Shown here one piece after another: positions 1 to 11,600 of a DNA stretch of 53,498 nucleotides (within the stretch, counting starts at the first letter, position 1; every line of letters begins with the position of its first letter). The notes under the pieces are model-generated. The model saw only the letters and a program-made list of their open reading frames with translations. It did not search any database and had not been told where the DNA came from. Position numbers and translations under genes: made by a program. The stretch covers positions 1 to 53,498 of the IMG/VR virus record IMGVR_UViG_3300046820_000692; one strand, given 5' to 3'. The DNA comes from a virus.

Positions 1-104
1 AGAGACTAGGGACACTACGGTGAGCCCAAAGCATCCTCCACTTACAATAAAAGTAAGTGATGATATAGTCCGACCCTTATGGAAACATAAGTAAAATGTG
101 ATAG
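1..104 (+). ncRNA. Group I self-splicing intron, 3' part (5' part lies outside the window)
   Basis: The sequence folds like the 3' half of a phage group I intron core. GACTA (4-8) pairs with TAGTC (66-70) as P7, inside the typical S-element string GATATAGTC. CACTTAC (39-45) pairs with GTAAGTG (53-59) as P8. CTTATG (76-81) pairs with CATAAG (86-91) around a GAAA tetraloop as a P9 hairpin. The intron is inferred to end at G104 (omega-G), because translation from 105 resumes exactly at Pro of the uracil-DNA glycosylase DPYH motif, while the codon before it is TAG. The Asp codon of DPYH (GAT or GAC) would end the upstream exon, which fits the U that normally ends a group I 5' exon. The 5' half, P1 and any homing endonuclease ORF lie beyond the window edge. 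Confidence 0.85.
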
Positions 105-653
105 CCATATCACAATGGAGCTGCTACCGGCCTTGCATTTGGAGTTAAAGAGGGAATGAAAATTAATCCAAGTCTACGAGTGATACAGAGAGAAATCTGT
201 AGATCTCACGGTATAGATGAATCAGATGCCAAAACAACTGAGTTTGATTATTCATTGTCTCATCTGGCCAAGCAAGGTGTATTGCTATTAAACACTACTC
301 TTACTGTTACTAAAGGTAAGCCAAATTCCCATGAGCAAATCTGGGGCTGGTACACCAAAGGAATTGTTAGAGAGATATGTAATGAGTTAGATGGAGTCAT
401 CTTTTTGTTATGGGGTAAGTTTGCACAGCATGCTTTCGGAGCCATAATCAAAGAAGTGAATTCTTTCCACGACAAATCACATATCATATTTGCTGCATCA
501 CATCCTGCAGCAGAAGTCTATGGAGGTAATGCCAGATTCATTGGGTGTAATCATTTCATTAAAGTTAATGAGATAATTGCAGAGCCAATTGATTGGTTTA
601 AGTTACCAGAGAAAAAGGAGGATGAGTTAGAATCTCAATTTAATTTACTATGA
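105..653 (+). CDS. ung: Uracil-DNA glycosylase, downstream exon (5' partial)
   Basis: Family 1 uracil-DNA glycosylase, which removes uracil from DNA to start base excision repair. Reading from 105 gives PYHNGAATGLAFGVKEG and then the protein from Met at 156, restoring the family N-terminal motif GQDPYH...GLAF that the intron interrupts. Further family signatures follow: LLLNTTLTV with a downstream PNSH and GW, then FLLWG, then the C-terminal HPAA...IGCNHF, which is the catalytic-His loop (usually HPSP). The length of 182 codons fits a family of about 220 residues missing its first roughly 40-60. ATG 156 is not a true start; it is internal to the exon. The stop overlaps the ATG of the next gene. 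UDG genes are known from other crAss-like phages, where they sit in the replication module. Confidence 0.9.
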   Translation, partial: PYHNGAATGLAFGVKEGMKINPSLRVIQREICRSHGIDESDAKTTEFDYSLSHLAKQGVLLLNTTLTVTKGKPNSHEQIWGWYTKGIVREICNELDGVIFLLWGKFAQHAFGAIIKEVNSFHDKSHIIFAASHPAAEVYGGNARFIGCNHFIKVNEIIAEPIDWFKLPEKKEDELESQFNLL

Positions 654-1063
654 ACGATACTGAACAACAGATTAATGCTGTATGCAATCAAATCAAAACA
701 CTCTTACTTTTAAAGAACAAAGCTTACGGGGACTCAGCACTTGAGCCCGTAAGAATCTTTTCGAAGAATAGTTCTATCGATGGACTACTTGTACGAATTG
801 ATGATAAGCTATCTCGAATCAAGAATATGGGGGTTTCTTCAGCAAGTGAAGATACTCTTATGGATTTGATTGGGTACTTAGTTCTTTTGAAGATTCAATT
901 GAATAAAAGTATGAGCAGTGGTTTTGAAGCTATGGCTAAAGAAACTCAGAAGAAAATAGTAGATCAGTTAGGGTTACCAAAGATGCCACCTACCTATTGG
1001 CAAGGTACTCATCATGATATCGATAAGATTCGATACACTAACGGTACTATGACAGGGTATTAA
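650..1063 (+). CDS. DUF1599 / MazG-like nucleotide-associated protein
   Basis: A 137-aa all-helical protein. It has LKNKAYGDSALEP near the N-terminus, then LLVRIDDKLSRI and EDTLMDLIGYLVLLKI. This spacing is that of the DUF1599 (nucleotide modification associated domain 1) group, related to the all-alpha MazG/dUTPase NTP pyrophosphatases that bind metal through acidic helices. A role in nucleotide-pool control is inferred; no activity can be read from the sequence. Its ATG overlaps the uracil-DNA glycosylase stop (ATGA), so the two are probably translated together and may both guard the phage DNA against wrong bases. A terminator hairpin lies just after the stop. Confidence is good on family, low on exact substrate. 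Confidence 0.75.
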   Translation: MNDTEQQINAVCNQIKTLLLLKNKAYGDSALEPVRIFSKNSSIDGLLVRIDDKLSRIKNMGVSSASEDTLMDLIGYLVLLKIQLNKSMSSGFEAMAKETQKKIVDQLGLPKMPPTYWQGTHHDIDKIRYTNGTMTGY

Positions 1064-1067
1064 AAAG

Positions 1068-1090
1068 AAAGGGGCTAACGCCCCTTTTTT
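1068..1090. terminator. Bidirectional intrinsic terminator between convergent units
   Basis: GGGGC (1071-1075), loop TAAC, GCCCC (1080-1084), flanked by AAA on the left and TTTTTT on the right. It follows the last plus-strand gene and the end of the long minus-strand unit, so it can stop transcription from both sides. Confidence 0.85.
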
Positions 1091-1100
1091 ATTGCCGTGT

Positions 1101-4100
1101 TTATTGTGTGAAAAACTTGAGTGCTTCTTCTGGACTAAAAGATTTAGAAAGACCATTAGATATTGGTAAAAGCTTGTTACCCATAGCAGCTGTTTTAGAT
1201 TCACCTTTTAAATGTCCATTACTATTTTTTTGGTAGAAAATCTGCTTAGTATCTTCATCGTCTAACTCTACATCAAGTGCTAGTTTTATTCTGTATGGAA
1301 GCTCTTCTGTTAGAAGTTGATCTATCAACAATGCTGCATCTACGATTGGTCGGCTAAGTGCTGTTGGAGATGCAATGAATCTGTAGAATTCTGCTGGATT
1401 CCAAAACTGAGCTAACTCTGCTTGCATTCTCAAAGCTTGATAGGCAAAAAATGCTGTTGCAAATTGATCATCTTCTTCATCGTCGTCATCTAACATTCCA
1501 AGTAGAATGGTACCTATTACAGTTACTGCAACTAACATTGATATTTCTGCAGTAGTTCTTTTAACATTAGGCTTTTCAAAATCTTCAGAAAGCATCTGGT
1601 ATACAGATCCAAATTTAAAACCTTTACTTATTGACTCTCTCATGTACCGTACAAAACTTGTGTACATACCTTCTGTAATCGTATCAGTCTCTGTGTCAAT
1701 GTGTAAGCCAGTACCAATGCCGTATCCGAATCTTCTACGAAGACCTGGTTGGAAATATCTTCTGTACATAGCAAGAGCTTTACCCCACCATCTTCTGTTG
1801 ATTAATGGGTCATCAAAGTCTGTTTTGATTTGGTTAGTCTTCTTGTATACTCCAGATATTAAGTTGATGATGTTTATTTTTTTGTAGTTAGCTACTCTAG
1901 AATCTAGATCCCACTTACCTGTTTTCTCATCTTGTTTGTACAAGTCCCACAGGTTAGCTTCAGAACCATCTTCATTCTTAATAACTTCTCCATTAACATC
2001 TTTCAATTTTCCTTTCAAAGAATCTGCAATTGCTAATCCACGAGTAACAGCAGTTTCATGTTCAGCCATGTGCTGTGCAAAGAATAATGCATCTCTACCC
2101 ATAGCTTTAAAAGCTCTGTTACCAGTCTTTTTAGTTTTGTAGTCATTTAAGGCATCCCCTAAAATATCAAACTCAGCTATGAATCTAGAAAGTTTTGTAT
2201 CCGGGGAGAACTTACCCATATCCTTAACTGTGTCTCCACTAAGAAGCAGCTTTCCGTATGTAAGTTTAGCCCAAGTTAAATTCTTAGCATTAAAGAACTG
2301 CCCAGCTACTGCTTCCTCCATCAACTTTTCGTTATCAATCAAGTACTGGTTACCTGCTTGCAAGAAGTTAAGAGACAATTGATTTAAAGCTGTAAAGGTA
2401 GTAAGCTTGTTAATGATTTTATTACCACTAATAGTTGCATTACCTATGTTGATACTAGATTTGATTTCAGATTCCCCAAAGAAAATCTTATCAATGAATT
2501 CTGATAAGTGTTGGAAGTTATTAGACACTTCTCCTTTACGTCTAGTATGTCTTGTAACTCCTGCTTTACGTGCAGCAGCACTTAAGAATGGAACATTGTT
2601 AGCATTAACTTCAAGCACTTCACGTCGTTCAACGATGTCTCTCATCATGATAACAGCCCCAGTAATCTCAGACTTTCTCTTAAACATGTTTGCCATTCCT
2701 GCATAAAGTACAATAGTACTTCCTATGTCATGGCTTACAAATTTTGCATCTGTAGGGTTGCTGTAAAATACAGGTACAATTTTATTTCGTTGCTCTTTGT
2801 TAGCATTGATAGACATTCCATAAGAGTCGTCCGTTTCTAAGAAACTAAATTCTCTTTTGGCAAAGTGAACAGCTGATTTGAAAACATTATAACTATCCTG
2901 CTGTATTTTTTCTAATCCTTGTGATTCAACAGATGGTACTACGTAAGACACGTCATCCCAATCATTTTTTAAAGGAGTTTGTTTACCTACTATTCTTTGC
3001 TGTCTATGATATACATCTAAGAATCCTTTGTAATATGCACCAGCGGCTCCTATAGGATTTCCTGATGCATCAATTAATTGGCTGTATCTAGGATTAGCAT
3101 AGTTAGAGTTAGGACGTACTGCCATACCCTTGTACTGATCATTCACAGAGTCATAGATTCTTCCAATCTGACTTTTTAAATCGATTATCTGAGCTTCGTA
3201 TGCAATATACAAATCAGGATTAGTACCTTCTACAAGTTTGGCTTTAGCACTTACATCTCTCAATCGTGCAGTCAGCTTATCTTTAAGCAAAGCTCCTTCT
3301 TCAGTTCTTACTGTGTTTCTGTTATACCACTTAGCTACTTCTCTAAAATATGAAACTCCTTTATCGGATTTTTTCCACTCTTTGAATACTTCGTAGTCTA
3401 CGTTCTTAGGCATCTCATATTTTTCAGCCAACGTTTTCCTCATGCTATATTCGTCCTCGTGGAATTTAGTAACATCATAAGGTTGAACAAATGATAAGAT
3501 TTCCATTCGTTTTTTAAATCCTGTTTTAGGATCATCTACGTAGTAAACTTGAGTCTCTAAAATTTCAGAGTTAAACTTCTTAGGATCTATATCAGTTCCT
3601 TTGTAGTTTGCGTACTCTCTATAGATTGGAGCAAGCTCGTCTATTATTTCTCTTGTATCAGCTGAAGCTTGGTACAGTTTATTTTTAACCATGCTTCCGA
3701 ATAACTGCAGAGTAACTTGAGTAGAGTACATCAATGGGTCCATGTAGACAGAGTAGCCACTCTTGTCTGTCTGAGCTTCACGTAATTCATTTAATAGAGT
3801 TTCTCTTCCAAGTTTTTTGTTTTCAAGTTGCTCTATGTTTAACTCTATAAGTTCGTTTTCGTACTCTTCTTTAGTCAGCTCATCTTCTTGGAATCTTTTC
3901 TTTAAAGCATCATACTTTTCATCTTTTATAATTGATATCAATCTTCGATTGGTCTTTATATTATCAATTGTATTTTGAAGTAAGCTGTCAATTTCTGGAG
4001 TAACATAGTCAAGTAAAATATCTACTTGTACTTCTAATCCAATCTTGTTGTAGATCTTCTGTTGTCTCTTTAAGCTTTTAATTAAGTCTGCAACTTTCTC

Positions 4101-5600
4101 CTCCATCTCAGTAAGCTTAGAGCTTTCTTTACCTTGTCTACCTAAAGTATCTTTCTTTTCTAGAATAGACTCTTCAATCTGAGATAGGACACTTCTTTCC
4201 CCACCCCCAAGTAAATCTTTAATAAGGTTACCTACATTGAGCATGTCTCTTTGGATAGCAAATTTATCGTCTTCTGATAAATCTTTAATGGTATCTTTTT
4301 GAGCCACTACAGCATTCAAGGATTCTCTGTTCAATTTAACAGCTCGATTCAAGTAGTCTAAGAAGTTTGAGAAGTCTTCAATCTTTTTAACTTCTCTCAT
4401 TGTCTTAATGTGAGCTCGTAAGTTAGCAATGACTTCGTCATTCTTAACAGGCATCGACTCAAACTTATCTAACTGTACTTGCAAAGTTTCTGACACAGCT
4501 CCTACCATGTCTCTGAAGTCTTTAAGCTTTGCATCTATAGCTCTACTCTCTTGTATCTCTTCACTTAGTTCTCCAGTAAGTTCTCTAGTATCCAGCTTTT
4601 TGCTTAACAGTTTGTCTACTAAAAGTTCTAAGGCATCATCGTTTAGCTTAAACTCATTTTTTATAGCTCTGAGTAACTTTCTAATGATAGTAAGTAACTT
4701 ATCTTTAGAATTTGCTGGAGCTGTTCTTAAAGCAGCTTTCATACCGATAGCAGTTACCAAAGCTTCTTTTAAAATAAACTCGTCAGACTTGTCTGAGTAC
4801 AATTCTCTAATTTGTCTGTAAAGTTCTGTCTCCAGTATCATCTTGGAAGCTTCCTTTACAAGCTTGTTGTTCTCTCCTAATAAATCTATAAGTATGTGTG
4901 CAAACTCATGGTAGTGAGTATCTTCTGCCATTATTGTGGGGTTAAGTTTTATCTCAACAAGATTATCCTCTACCTTTTCCACCGTTCCTTTTTGACTCAT
5001 CTTTGAATCAAACCTTACTTTTACATTTATTCCAGCTGATGCAAAAGTTTCTTTCAAATGCTTAAGCTGTTCTTCAACAGTAGGGGTTACTGTAAATTTA
5101 TCTCTCTTAGCTTCTGCAGCTGATTGTTCTACGGTTCTTAAAGATGTATCTCTTTCTGGCCTTGCAATAGTTTTGTTTGCTCGATTCTGTCTAACTACTT
5201 CTTTTAATCTGTCATCAGACATTGTAGGGATAGTAATTTCTCTGGCAGCTGAGTATACTTCAGTGTTAAGTATATCATCATTAAACTCTAGAGATATTCT
5301 ATTATTTGATAATTGAGAAGCTGAAAACAATGGCATACCAAAGTGTCTAGCAATAGTGCTATTCACAATGTTTACCATGTTATTAGGGTCAGACAATTTA
5401 CCCTTTGCTATAAACGTACCGTTAGCCGTTACTGTAAAAGTCTCTGGGAACCCATCAAGTAAAGCATACTTAACGATCTTTTCATTAGAACTTTGAGTAG
5501 TTTTTTCAGCCTCTACAGCATTGAATAGATTTTCAAATCTAATAGATCTAGTAGGATGCTCTTGTCCAAAGGTTTCGTAAACTTTACAGGCCATATTCAC
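1101..5600 (-). CDS. Giant virion-type protein with zincin metalloprotease motif (last gene of the RNA polymerase cluster)
   Basis: A 1499-aa protein, last of three giant genes of the kind crAss-like phages package with their RNA polymerase. Residues 231-235 are HEFAH in the context YHEFAHILIDLLG, a zincin metalloprotease HExxH motif; KEALVTAIG follows about 45 residues later and could supply the third zinc ligand (Glu279). Residues of about 350-700 are lysine/glutamate-rich and look like long coiled coils. Near residue 1360 a hydrophobic stretch, ISMLVAVTVIGTILLGML, is followed at once by an acidic run, DDDDEEDD, a possible membrane-interacting helix. I see no RNA polymerase signature. The gene starts 6 nt after the stop of the polymerase gene, so it belongs to the same transcript. 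Roles in processing the giant proteins or in DNA entry are inference. Confidence 0.8.
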   Translation of the reverse strand: MNMACKVYETFGQEHPTRSIRFENLFNAVEAEKTTQSSNEKIVKYALLDGFPETFTVTANGTFIAKGKLSDPNNMVNIVNSTIARHFGMPLFSASQLSNNRISLEFNDDILNTEVYSAAREITIPTMSDDRLKEVVRQNRANKTIARPERDTSLRTVEQSAAEAKRDKFTVTPTVEEQLKHLKETFASAGINVKVRFDSKMSQKGTVEKVEDNLVEIKLNPTIMAEDTHYHEFAHILIDLLGENNKLVKEASKMILETELYRQIRELYSDKSDEFILKEALVTAIGMKAALRTAPANSKDKLLTIIRKLLRAIKNEFKLNDDALELLVDKLLSKKLDTRELTGELSEEIQESRAIDAKLKDFRDMVGAVSETLQVQLDKFESMPVKNDEVIANLRAHIKTMREVKKIEDFSNFLDYLNRAVKLNRESLNAVVAQKDTIKDLSEDDKFAIQRDMLNVGNLIKDLLGGGERSVLSQIEESILEKKDTLGRQGKESSKLTEMEEKVADLIKSLKRQQKIYNKIGLEVQVDILLDYVTPEIDSLLQNTIDNIKTNRRLISIIKDEKYDALKKRFQEDELTKEEYENELIELNIEQLENKKLGRETLLNELREAQTDKSGYSVYMDPLMYSTQVTLQLFGSMVKNKLYQASADTREIIDELAPIYREYANYKGTDIDPKKFNSEILETQVYYVDDPKTGFKKRMEILSFVQPYDVTKFHEDEYSMRKTLAEKYEMPKNVDYEVFKEWKKSDKGVSYFREVAKWYNRNTVRTEEGALLKDKLTARLRDVSAKAKLVEGTNPDLYIAYEAQIIDLKSQIGRIYDSVNDQYKGMAVRPNSNYANPRYSQLIDASGNPIGAAGAYYKGFLDVYHRQQRIVGKQTPLKNDWDDVSYVVPSVESQGLEKIQQDSYNVFKSAVHFAKREFSFLETDDSYGMSINANKEQRNKIVPVFYSNPTDAKFVSHDIGSTIVLYAGMANMFKRKSEITGAVIMMRDIVERREVLEVNANNVPFLSAAARKAGVTRHTRRKGEVSNNFQHLSEFIDKIFFGESEIKSSINIGNATISGNKIINKLTTFTALNQLSLNFLQAGNQYLIDNEKLMEEAVAGQFFNAKNLTWAKLTYGKLLLSGDTVKDMGKFSPDTKLSRFIAEFDILGDALNDYKTKKTGNRAFKAMGRDALFFAQHMAEHETAVTRGLAIADSLKGKLKDVNGEVIKNEDGSEANLWDLYKQDEKTGKWDLDSRVANYKKINIINLISGVYKKTNQIKTDFDDPLINRRWWGKALAMYRRYFQPGLRRRFGYGIGTGLHIDTETDTITEGMYTSFVRYMRESISKGFKFGSVYQMLSEDFEKPNVKRTTAEISMLVAVTVIGTILLGMLDDDDEEDDQFATAFFAYQALRMQAELAQFWNPAEFYRFIASPTALSRPIVDAALLIDQLLTEELPYRIKLALDVELDDEDTKQIFYQKNSNGHLKGESKTAAMGNKLLPISNGLSKSFSPEEALKFFTQ

Positions 5601-5606
5601 TTATTT

Positions 5607-8600
5607 TTATAACATACATAGCTGAGCTACATCATTAGTTGATTCTTTATTAACAGAAGCATCGTAAATTAACTGAGCTAAACTAAGAGCTTCGTTTATT
5701 GGAACGTCGTTACCAATAGTTTTTATATTCAAGAAGTCTCCACCTACGATATGCTTTTTGTTATTATTAACTTTTCGTAAAGATAGGTATTTTGCAGTAG
5801 AATTTTTATTACTGTAGGTGCTATCATCCATAATATATACATCAGTCTTACCTTTATCATCTCTAAGGATTAATATTTTAGGTACGTTTTTTCCGTATTT
5901 CTTAATGGGAACATTAACTTCAGGTTTCAAAAGTTTACCTGCTGCTAAATTACTTCTTTCTACTAAGTTACTTCCTCCAGGACGTATTTCACCAAAAATT
6001 CTGAAGAATCTTATCAAATCTTCCCCTGTAAAGTATGAACTGTTTTGCATCTTCATGCTTTGCTCATGCATATACTCAGCAATGCTTATAGGTTTTAACT
6101 CTTTTCCTTGTGTATCTAATTTCCCTATACGATCTAAAGGTTGGGTATAGAAATTTGCAGGAAGTAAATCTGCAAAGTTATATGCAGAAGTTCTAAATCC
6201 GTTGCTGATAAAGGTGTGCATAGCTATCTTGAATCCAAAAGTTCTGATTTGATCTGCTTTTGCTTTGTAAGATTTCTTTTCTTCTTCTGATGCAGTTCTG
6301 CTTAACTTCCCTAAGTAAGCTTCTGGTCTGTACAAAAGATTAGTTAAGTCATCTTTTATACGTTGCTTTTCTTTTGGGGCATATTGTTGAGTAGCATCAA
6401 AGTTTAGAGTTCTGAATCCTTTAAACTTAACATTATCATTGTCAGCTTTAATTTTAGATAGAAACTCGTTAGCTCTTAGGTTTGGGAATTTTTTAACAAT
6501 GTTATCTAGTTCCCCTAAAAGTGTAAGACTATTTTTACTTGGCTTGTAGGTAGCATCGCTGTAAGCTTTATCAAAGTAAACTCGTAATGGAGAGTCTGGT
6601 CTAGATAAGACGGTAAACATGATTGCAGGATTAACTTCTCTGTGCATATCTGCTGTGAGATTTTCCTTACCTATCATAGCTTTTACAGTTTTCTTAAAGC
6701 TCTTTACTTGAGAAGATAAAGTCATTGGGAACAATATGCTTGCTACATCCAATGTTTCTTGTATCATTTTGTAATAGCCTCTTGAAAGTCCGTATGCAGA
6801 ATCTTCATCTAAAATTTGTTCTACTACATTCTCATCCATAGATCTACCATAGAATGCAATAGGAGCTCTTTGGAATTTACCTTCTGCAGGATTCATGAAT
6901 CTATCTTTTCTTTCTAAGAAAGCTTGCATAGATTCAATTCTATTCAAACCATCCATAGTATCAGGAGTAATTACTTTAAAGAATTCTTTAAGCTGTTGAC
7001 CAGCTGCATAGAATTTCATAAAGTTTGACAATGCAGTTGCTGGACTTACTTTAAAATCCGTAATAGCTTGTCTATTCATTGATTTAGTTTTCTCAATGTC
7101 CTTGTAGTTAGGAGGAAGTGTAGTACCTGTGGTATCTATATTAAACTCTTCTGCAACTGCACGGTATGCATTGTTGATTTGAGTTAAATTTGAACCATAG
7201 TTAATTGACATGATATCTACAAATCTTCTTATGATTGGTTGATTTAAGAAATCATGTAAAAGCTTTGTATCCCCAAAAAAGTTAATCCAATAGTTCTCTA
7301 CAGGGAATGTAATTATGTTGTCATTGATAACATATTGCAATGGATCTTTTGTGGTATCTACAGCAGCTGATAAATAACGGCTGACAATTTTATCTGTAAC
7401 AACGTTATTATCATAAGTAGCATTTTCATTTTTAACTTTAGATAGCAACTTTGTATTTATAACTTCTCCTTCAATCTTTACTGCAAAACTGTCAAAGACA
7501 TTTACTTCTAAGTTTGTAGCTACGTTACGACCGGCCAGTGCATTTGCCCATAGTCCTCTTAGTTTAACCCCTAAAAGATTTCTGATTGAACTTTGAGTTT
7601 CATATTCTCCTCCTGTCCACAATCGGCTAATAGCTAGCTCTGGTCTTCTTTCTATTAATGAATTACGAATAGATGGAAGAGCTGTTGAATCCAAAGGACT
7701 TAAAGTTTCTAAGAAGTGATGAGAGCTAGATAAAACAGCTTCTATTGTATCTAGCATTACATTGTTTAGTTGAGCATCTGATATACCTTTTAGCTTACTT
7801 AAATCTCTGTATACTTCCTCGTAATCAGCAGTTGCTTTAGCCATTACAGTAGTAGTGATAGTGCTTCCGTCAGGGTTTGTAATTGTAACTTGTCTCTCCT
7901 CTAACTCTGGGAAAAGCAAAAACATTTTATCGACGTCAAAGTCAGATCCCATTAACTGTGCTAGCTGTGGTGGAACTATTATCGATTTCTCATGATTCTT
8001 TGGCAAGATAGCTTTGATCCTAAACATGATCATAGATGCCTTATCTTGGTTAGGGATACGGTAGGCAAATAACTTTCTTAAAGATTCTGGAATTTCATCA
8101 AGTGAATATTCTCCTTCAGGAAGGTTAAACTTTCTTAGTACATCTTCACGAACCATTATTTCAGCAGACGATAATCTTAGTCCACTTTTATTCTTAGGAT
8201 TGTTATGAGGTACAATTTCTAAGAACTGCAAAGTATCTAAAGTTCCAACATCATCTTTAGTAATTTTCATAGCTCCTAGAGTACTTGCTTGAACAGCCTC
8301 GTAGCCTGGGAGTCTTTGCTTAAATACATTGTTGTTGTATATGCTAAGCAATGATGATTGGAACTTTCTTCCAAATACTGGGAAGTCTAACGGTATAGAG
8401 AACTTAGGTATTCCTGTAGTCGGATCGATAGTAATGTTTAAAGCTTCAAGATAGTTTTCACTTACATCTGCTTCTACTACTTGTCTTTCTATAATACCTC
8501 TAAGCCTCTGCATAAGCTTCAACTTAGCATCTTTGAATTCCTGAGTTTTTAAAATCTCATCTATTACAACTTTGCCCTTTTTATTTGTAGCATTTTTAAG

Positions 8601-11600
8601 TTGCTCAACGATCTTTTTAAATTCTGTTAATCCGATCTCTTCGTTTACTGTTGCTATGTCTCTGTTGATTCTTTCTTCAATAGCTGCATGATACATGGCA
8701 AGCATTGACTTTCCAGAGATAGTAGTCTCCTTCAAAAAGTTTCTAGGATCTTCTTCCATACCAGCATTTAAGAAGTATATGTTAGAAGGATCTACGTTAG
8801 CAATAGCATTCTTCTTTGCTTGTCTATTGAATATTGCAGTTAGCTCTTTCTTAGATTCTGGGATGATTTGTGGGAATCTAAGTTTACTTGTATCATGAGT
8901 AGCAAGAACAATATCAGTTAGGCTTCCTGGTACATGCTGACCTTTTGCATCTAGCTTTGTTTTAAAGTCGTACACATTAGCAACTAATGTTTTCTTAGCA
9001 GAAAGAGCATGTGCTACTGATATTTTAGGAAGACCTGTATTTGCATATGGACTGCCAATCTCCAAAGGATTCATTTCCAATCTTTGTCTTAAGTCGTCAA
9101 GGATTGGGAATCTTTCTGTGTGTTCTTTTAATGCTACGAAGTAAGCAGTTTTATGAGTTTCAGCAACAGTAACTCCACTTACATTTTTTAAATCTTCAAA
9201 GTAAGGTTTCATAGGAAGTACAGGCACATGATCTCCAATAGATGCTCCTGGAGGAAGTTTCTTTGCATATTGTGCAAGACCTTCTTCACTCATAGGAACT
9301 CTAGGCCCATAGATAAATCTTCCTGTTTTATTATAGTTAAGGTAAGCATCTTCATGATACTCTTTCCATAACCCACGTCCTTGCATTATACTTCTATAAA
9401 AATCCATAGAGATTATTGCAAAAGCATTTGTCTCTTCAAATTCACCTGGATTATATCCGTATAAATCTTTAAGATCTTCTTCAGTATAAAGTCTTTGACC
9501 TTTAGAGTTTACCATGTTTCTTAAAGTGTTCACAGTTCTTGACACATAGTCTTGAGCTGCTTCTTTAATTGCTTGAGTAATATCTAATCTAGGGTCTAAG
9601 AATGTAAAGTCAGTAAAAGTAGGATCGGCTCCATAAGATTCTGACATCCATGTAACTTTGTTCCCTGCCTCTTTAGCTGATAGTGTATTTTTAATTCCCA
9701 ATTTTACCCCAGGAGTAGAAAGCAATCTTTGACGTTTTGTAAAGTCATCATTGTTTTTAAACAATGCTCTGTTACCTCTAGTCATTTTGATTATCTCATT
9801 TCTTCCTAAGTCTTCGTGAACTAAAAAGTCTTTCATCATTTTTACCATTGCTTCTCTTCTAGACTCTCTGGTAATTCCTTTTCCTTTATCTACTAATGTT
9901 CCCCACTTCTGCAAATCTTTCTTTCCAATTTCTAACCCTCTATCAGCCTCTAATATTTTATCAGCTAGAGATTCTGCCATGTTGTTGTAAAATTTACCCA
10001 AGTCAGCAGTCATTCTCTTCAACTCGATTTCATACAGCTTTAAAGTTTTATCTAAAGGAATATTGTTCTTCTTGTATTCAAGATATCTTTTAGTCTCTCC
10101 TGACATTTTTTTAATTACACCGTCAGTCTTTAAGACTACGTCTGTAACAATTCTTTCATTGTTCTCGTAGATACCGTCAAACTGCATGTACTCACTTGAG
10201 ATACCTCTATTAGCTCCAGATGTATATCCTTCTAATTTTACTGCATTAGGATCATCAATGATCTGTTGAGCTTTATCTATACGTAAAAAGTCTTCTAAGA
10301 TTCCTCTTTGAAATACTTCAGCATAGCTTTTAAGATTTAAATTAGGATCGTCATGCCCTTTGATTCTAGGCATAGGTAAGAAGTCTGTACTAGTTCTATC
10401 TCCTGCTGCAGGGATTACTACTTTACAATATTTCTTATCTCCATTGTTTAGATACTCTTGAATTCTAGCTAACACAGCTGTTATTTCATCAAAGTCTTCA
10501 TAATCTGTTGCATCGTCGTGACGATCTTTAACAGCATCTACAGTAGGTACTTTAAAATTTTGTGCAAACTCTGGGTTGTGAAGCAAGTGTCTAAACAAAT
10601 GGCTTAACCCTAGCTCGTTGCTGTATACAAAAACATCTTGTTTATAAAATTGCAAAGCATCTGTACCATTCTTTTCAATATCTCTTTTAATATTCTGAAC
10701 AATATCATCCAAAGGTCTGGTTAAGTTGGTAGGATTCATTAATGAACCTGTAGCACTTACAAAACTTTCTGACGTTTTACTTAAAAATAATGGAGTAAGT
10801 TCTGATAAAAATTTAACCCCTGATCCTTCAATATCAAAATAAGGAATAACTGGAGCAGGTGAATTTCCAAATGTAAGTTGATTCTTTAAAACAGAAAAGT
10901 TTACTACTCCTTTACGTACCATTGAGAATAAACTACCATTAGTTACAATGTAATCGTACAAGTCTTTACCATCTCTTAGTACTGTCTTGGATTTTGTTTT
11001 TACATAGATACCCTTGTCAATAATGTTTTGTAGATTTTTGATAGTATCTTGTATATCAGATTTGTTACCTAGGTTCATACCTAACTCCCAAATCAAACTT
11101 GCTAAACTAATTACTGCTCTAGACGGAGTCCCATCTTCATTTGATTTAAATCTTACTTGTTCTTTAGAAGATATTGCAGATTGTACTCTTTCAAGAGCAA
11201 CTTTAATTCTTTCTACTTTTGCTTTTTTAAGACTGAATGTAGCTATCTCAGACTCTTCATCAAAGTTCTTTACATACAAAGCTCTATTTAATTCTGAAGT
11301 ATCATACTCTTGGCCCCCTACTTCCACTGCTTGCTCTCTCCATTGAGATGCAAGTTTAGACTGTGTTGTTAGGGTATTGGCATTTATTACTTTAGAATCT
11401 TCCCCAAGTATAATTAAATCAAAGTCTCGTATTGTATTAGAGAATGCACTGAACAAAAGTGCTCTATCATCAGCAGGTAATGTGTCAATTTTTGTACTAA
11501 TAGATAGGTAGTCTGGACGATGTCTTGCATAGTTCTTCAACTTTATCTCCATATCTATGAAGTCTTGAGAATCTGCCCACAACTCTAAAAGCTGCTTATA

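Noticed and set aside
102-104. TAG codon before PYH taken as evidence of a broken (pseudogene) UDG
   Set aside because: The upstream sequence has group I intron structure and the exon reads intact from 105, so splicing explains it better than a frameshift or nonsense mutation.
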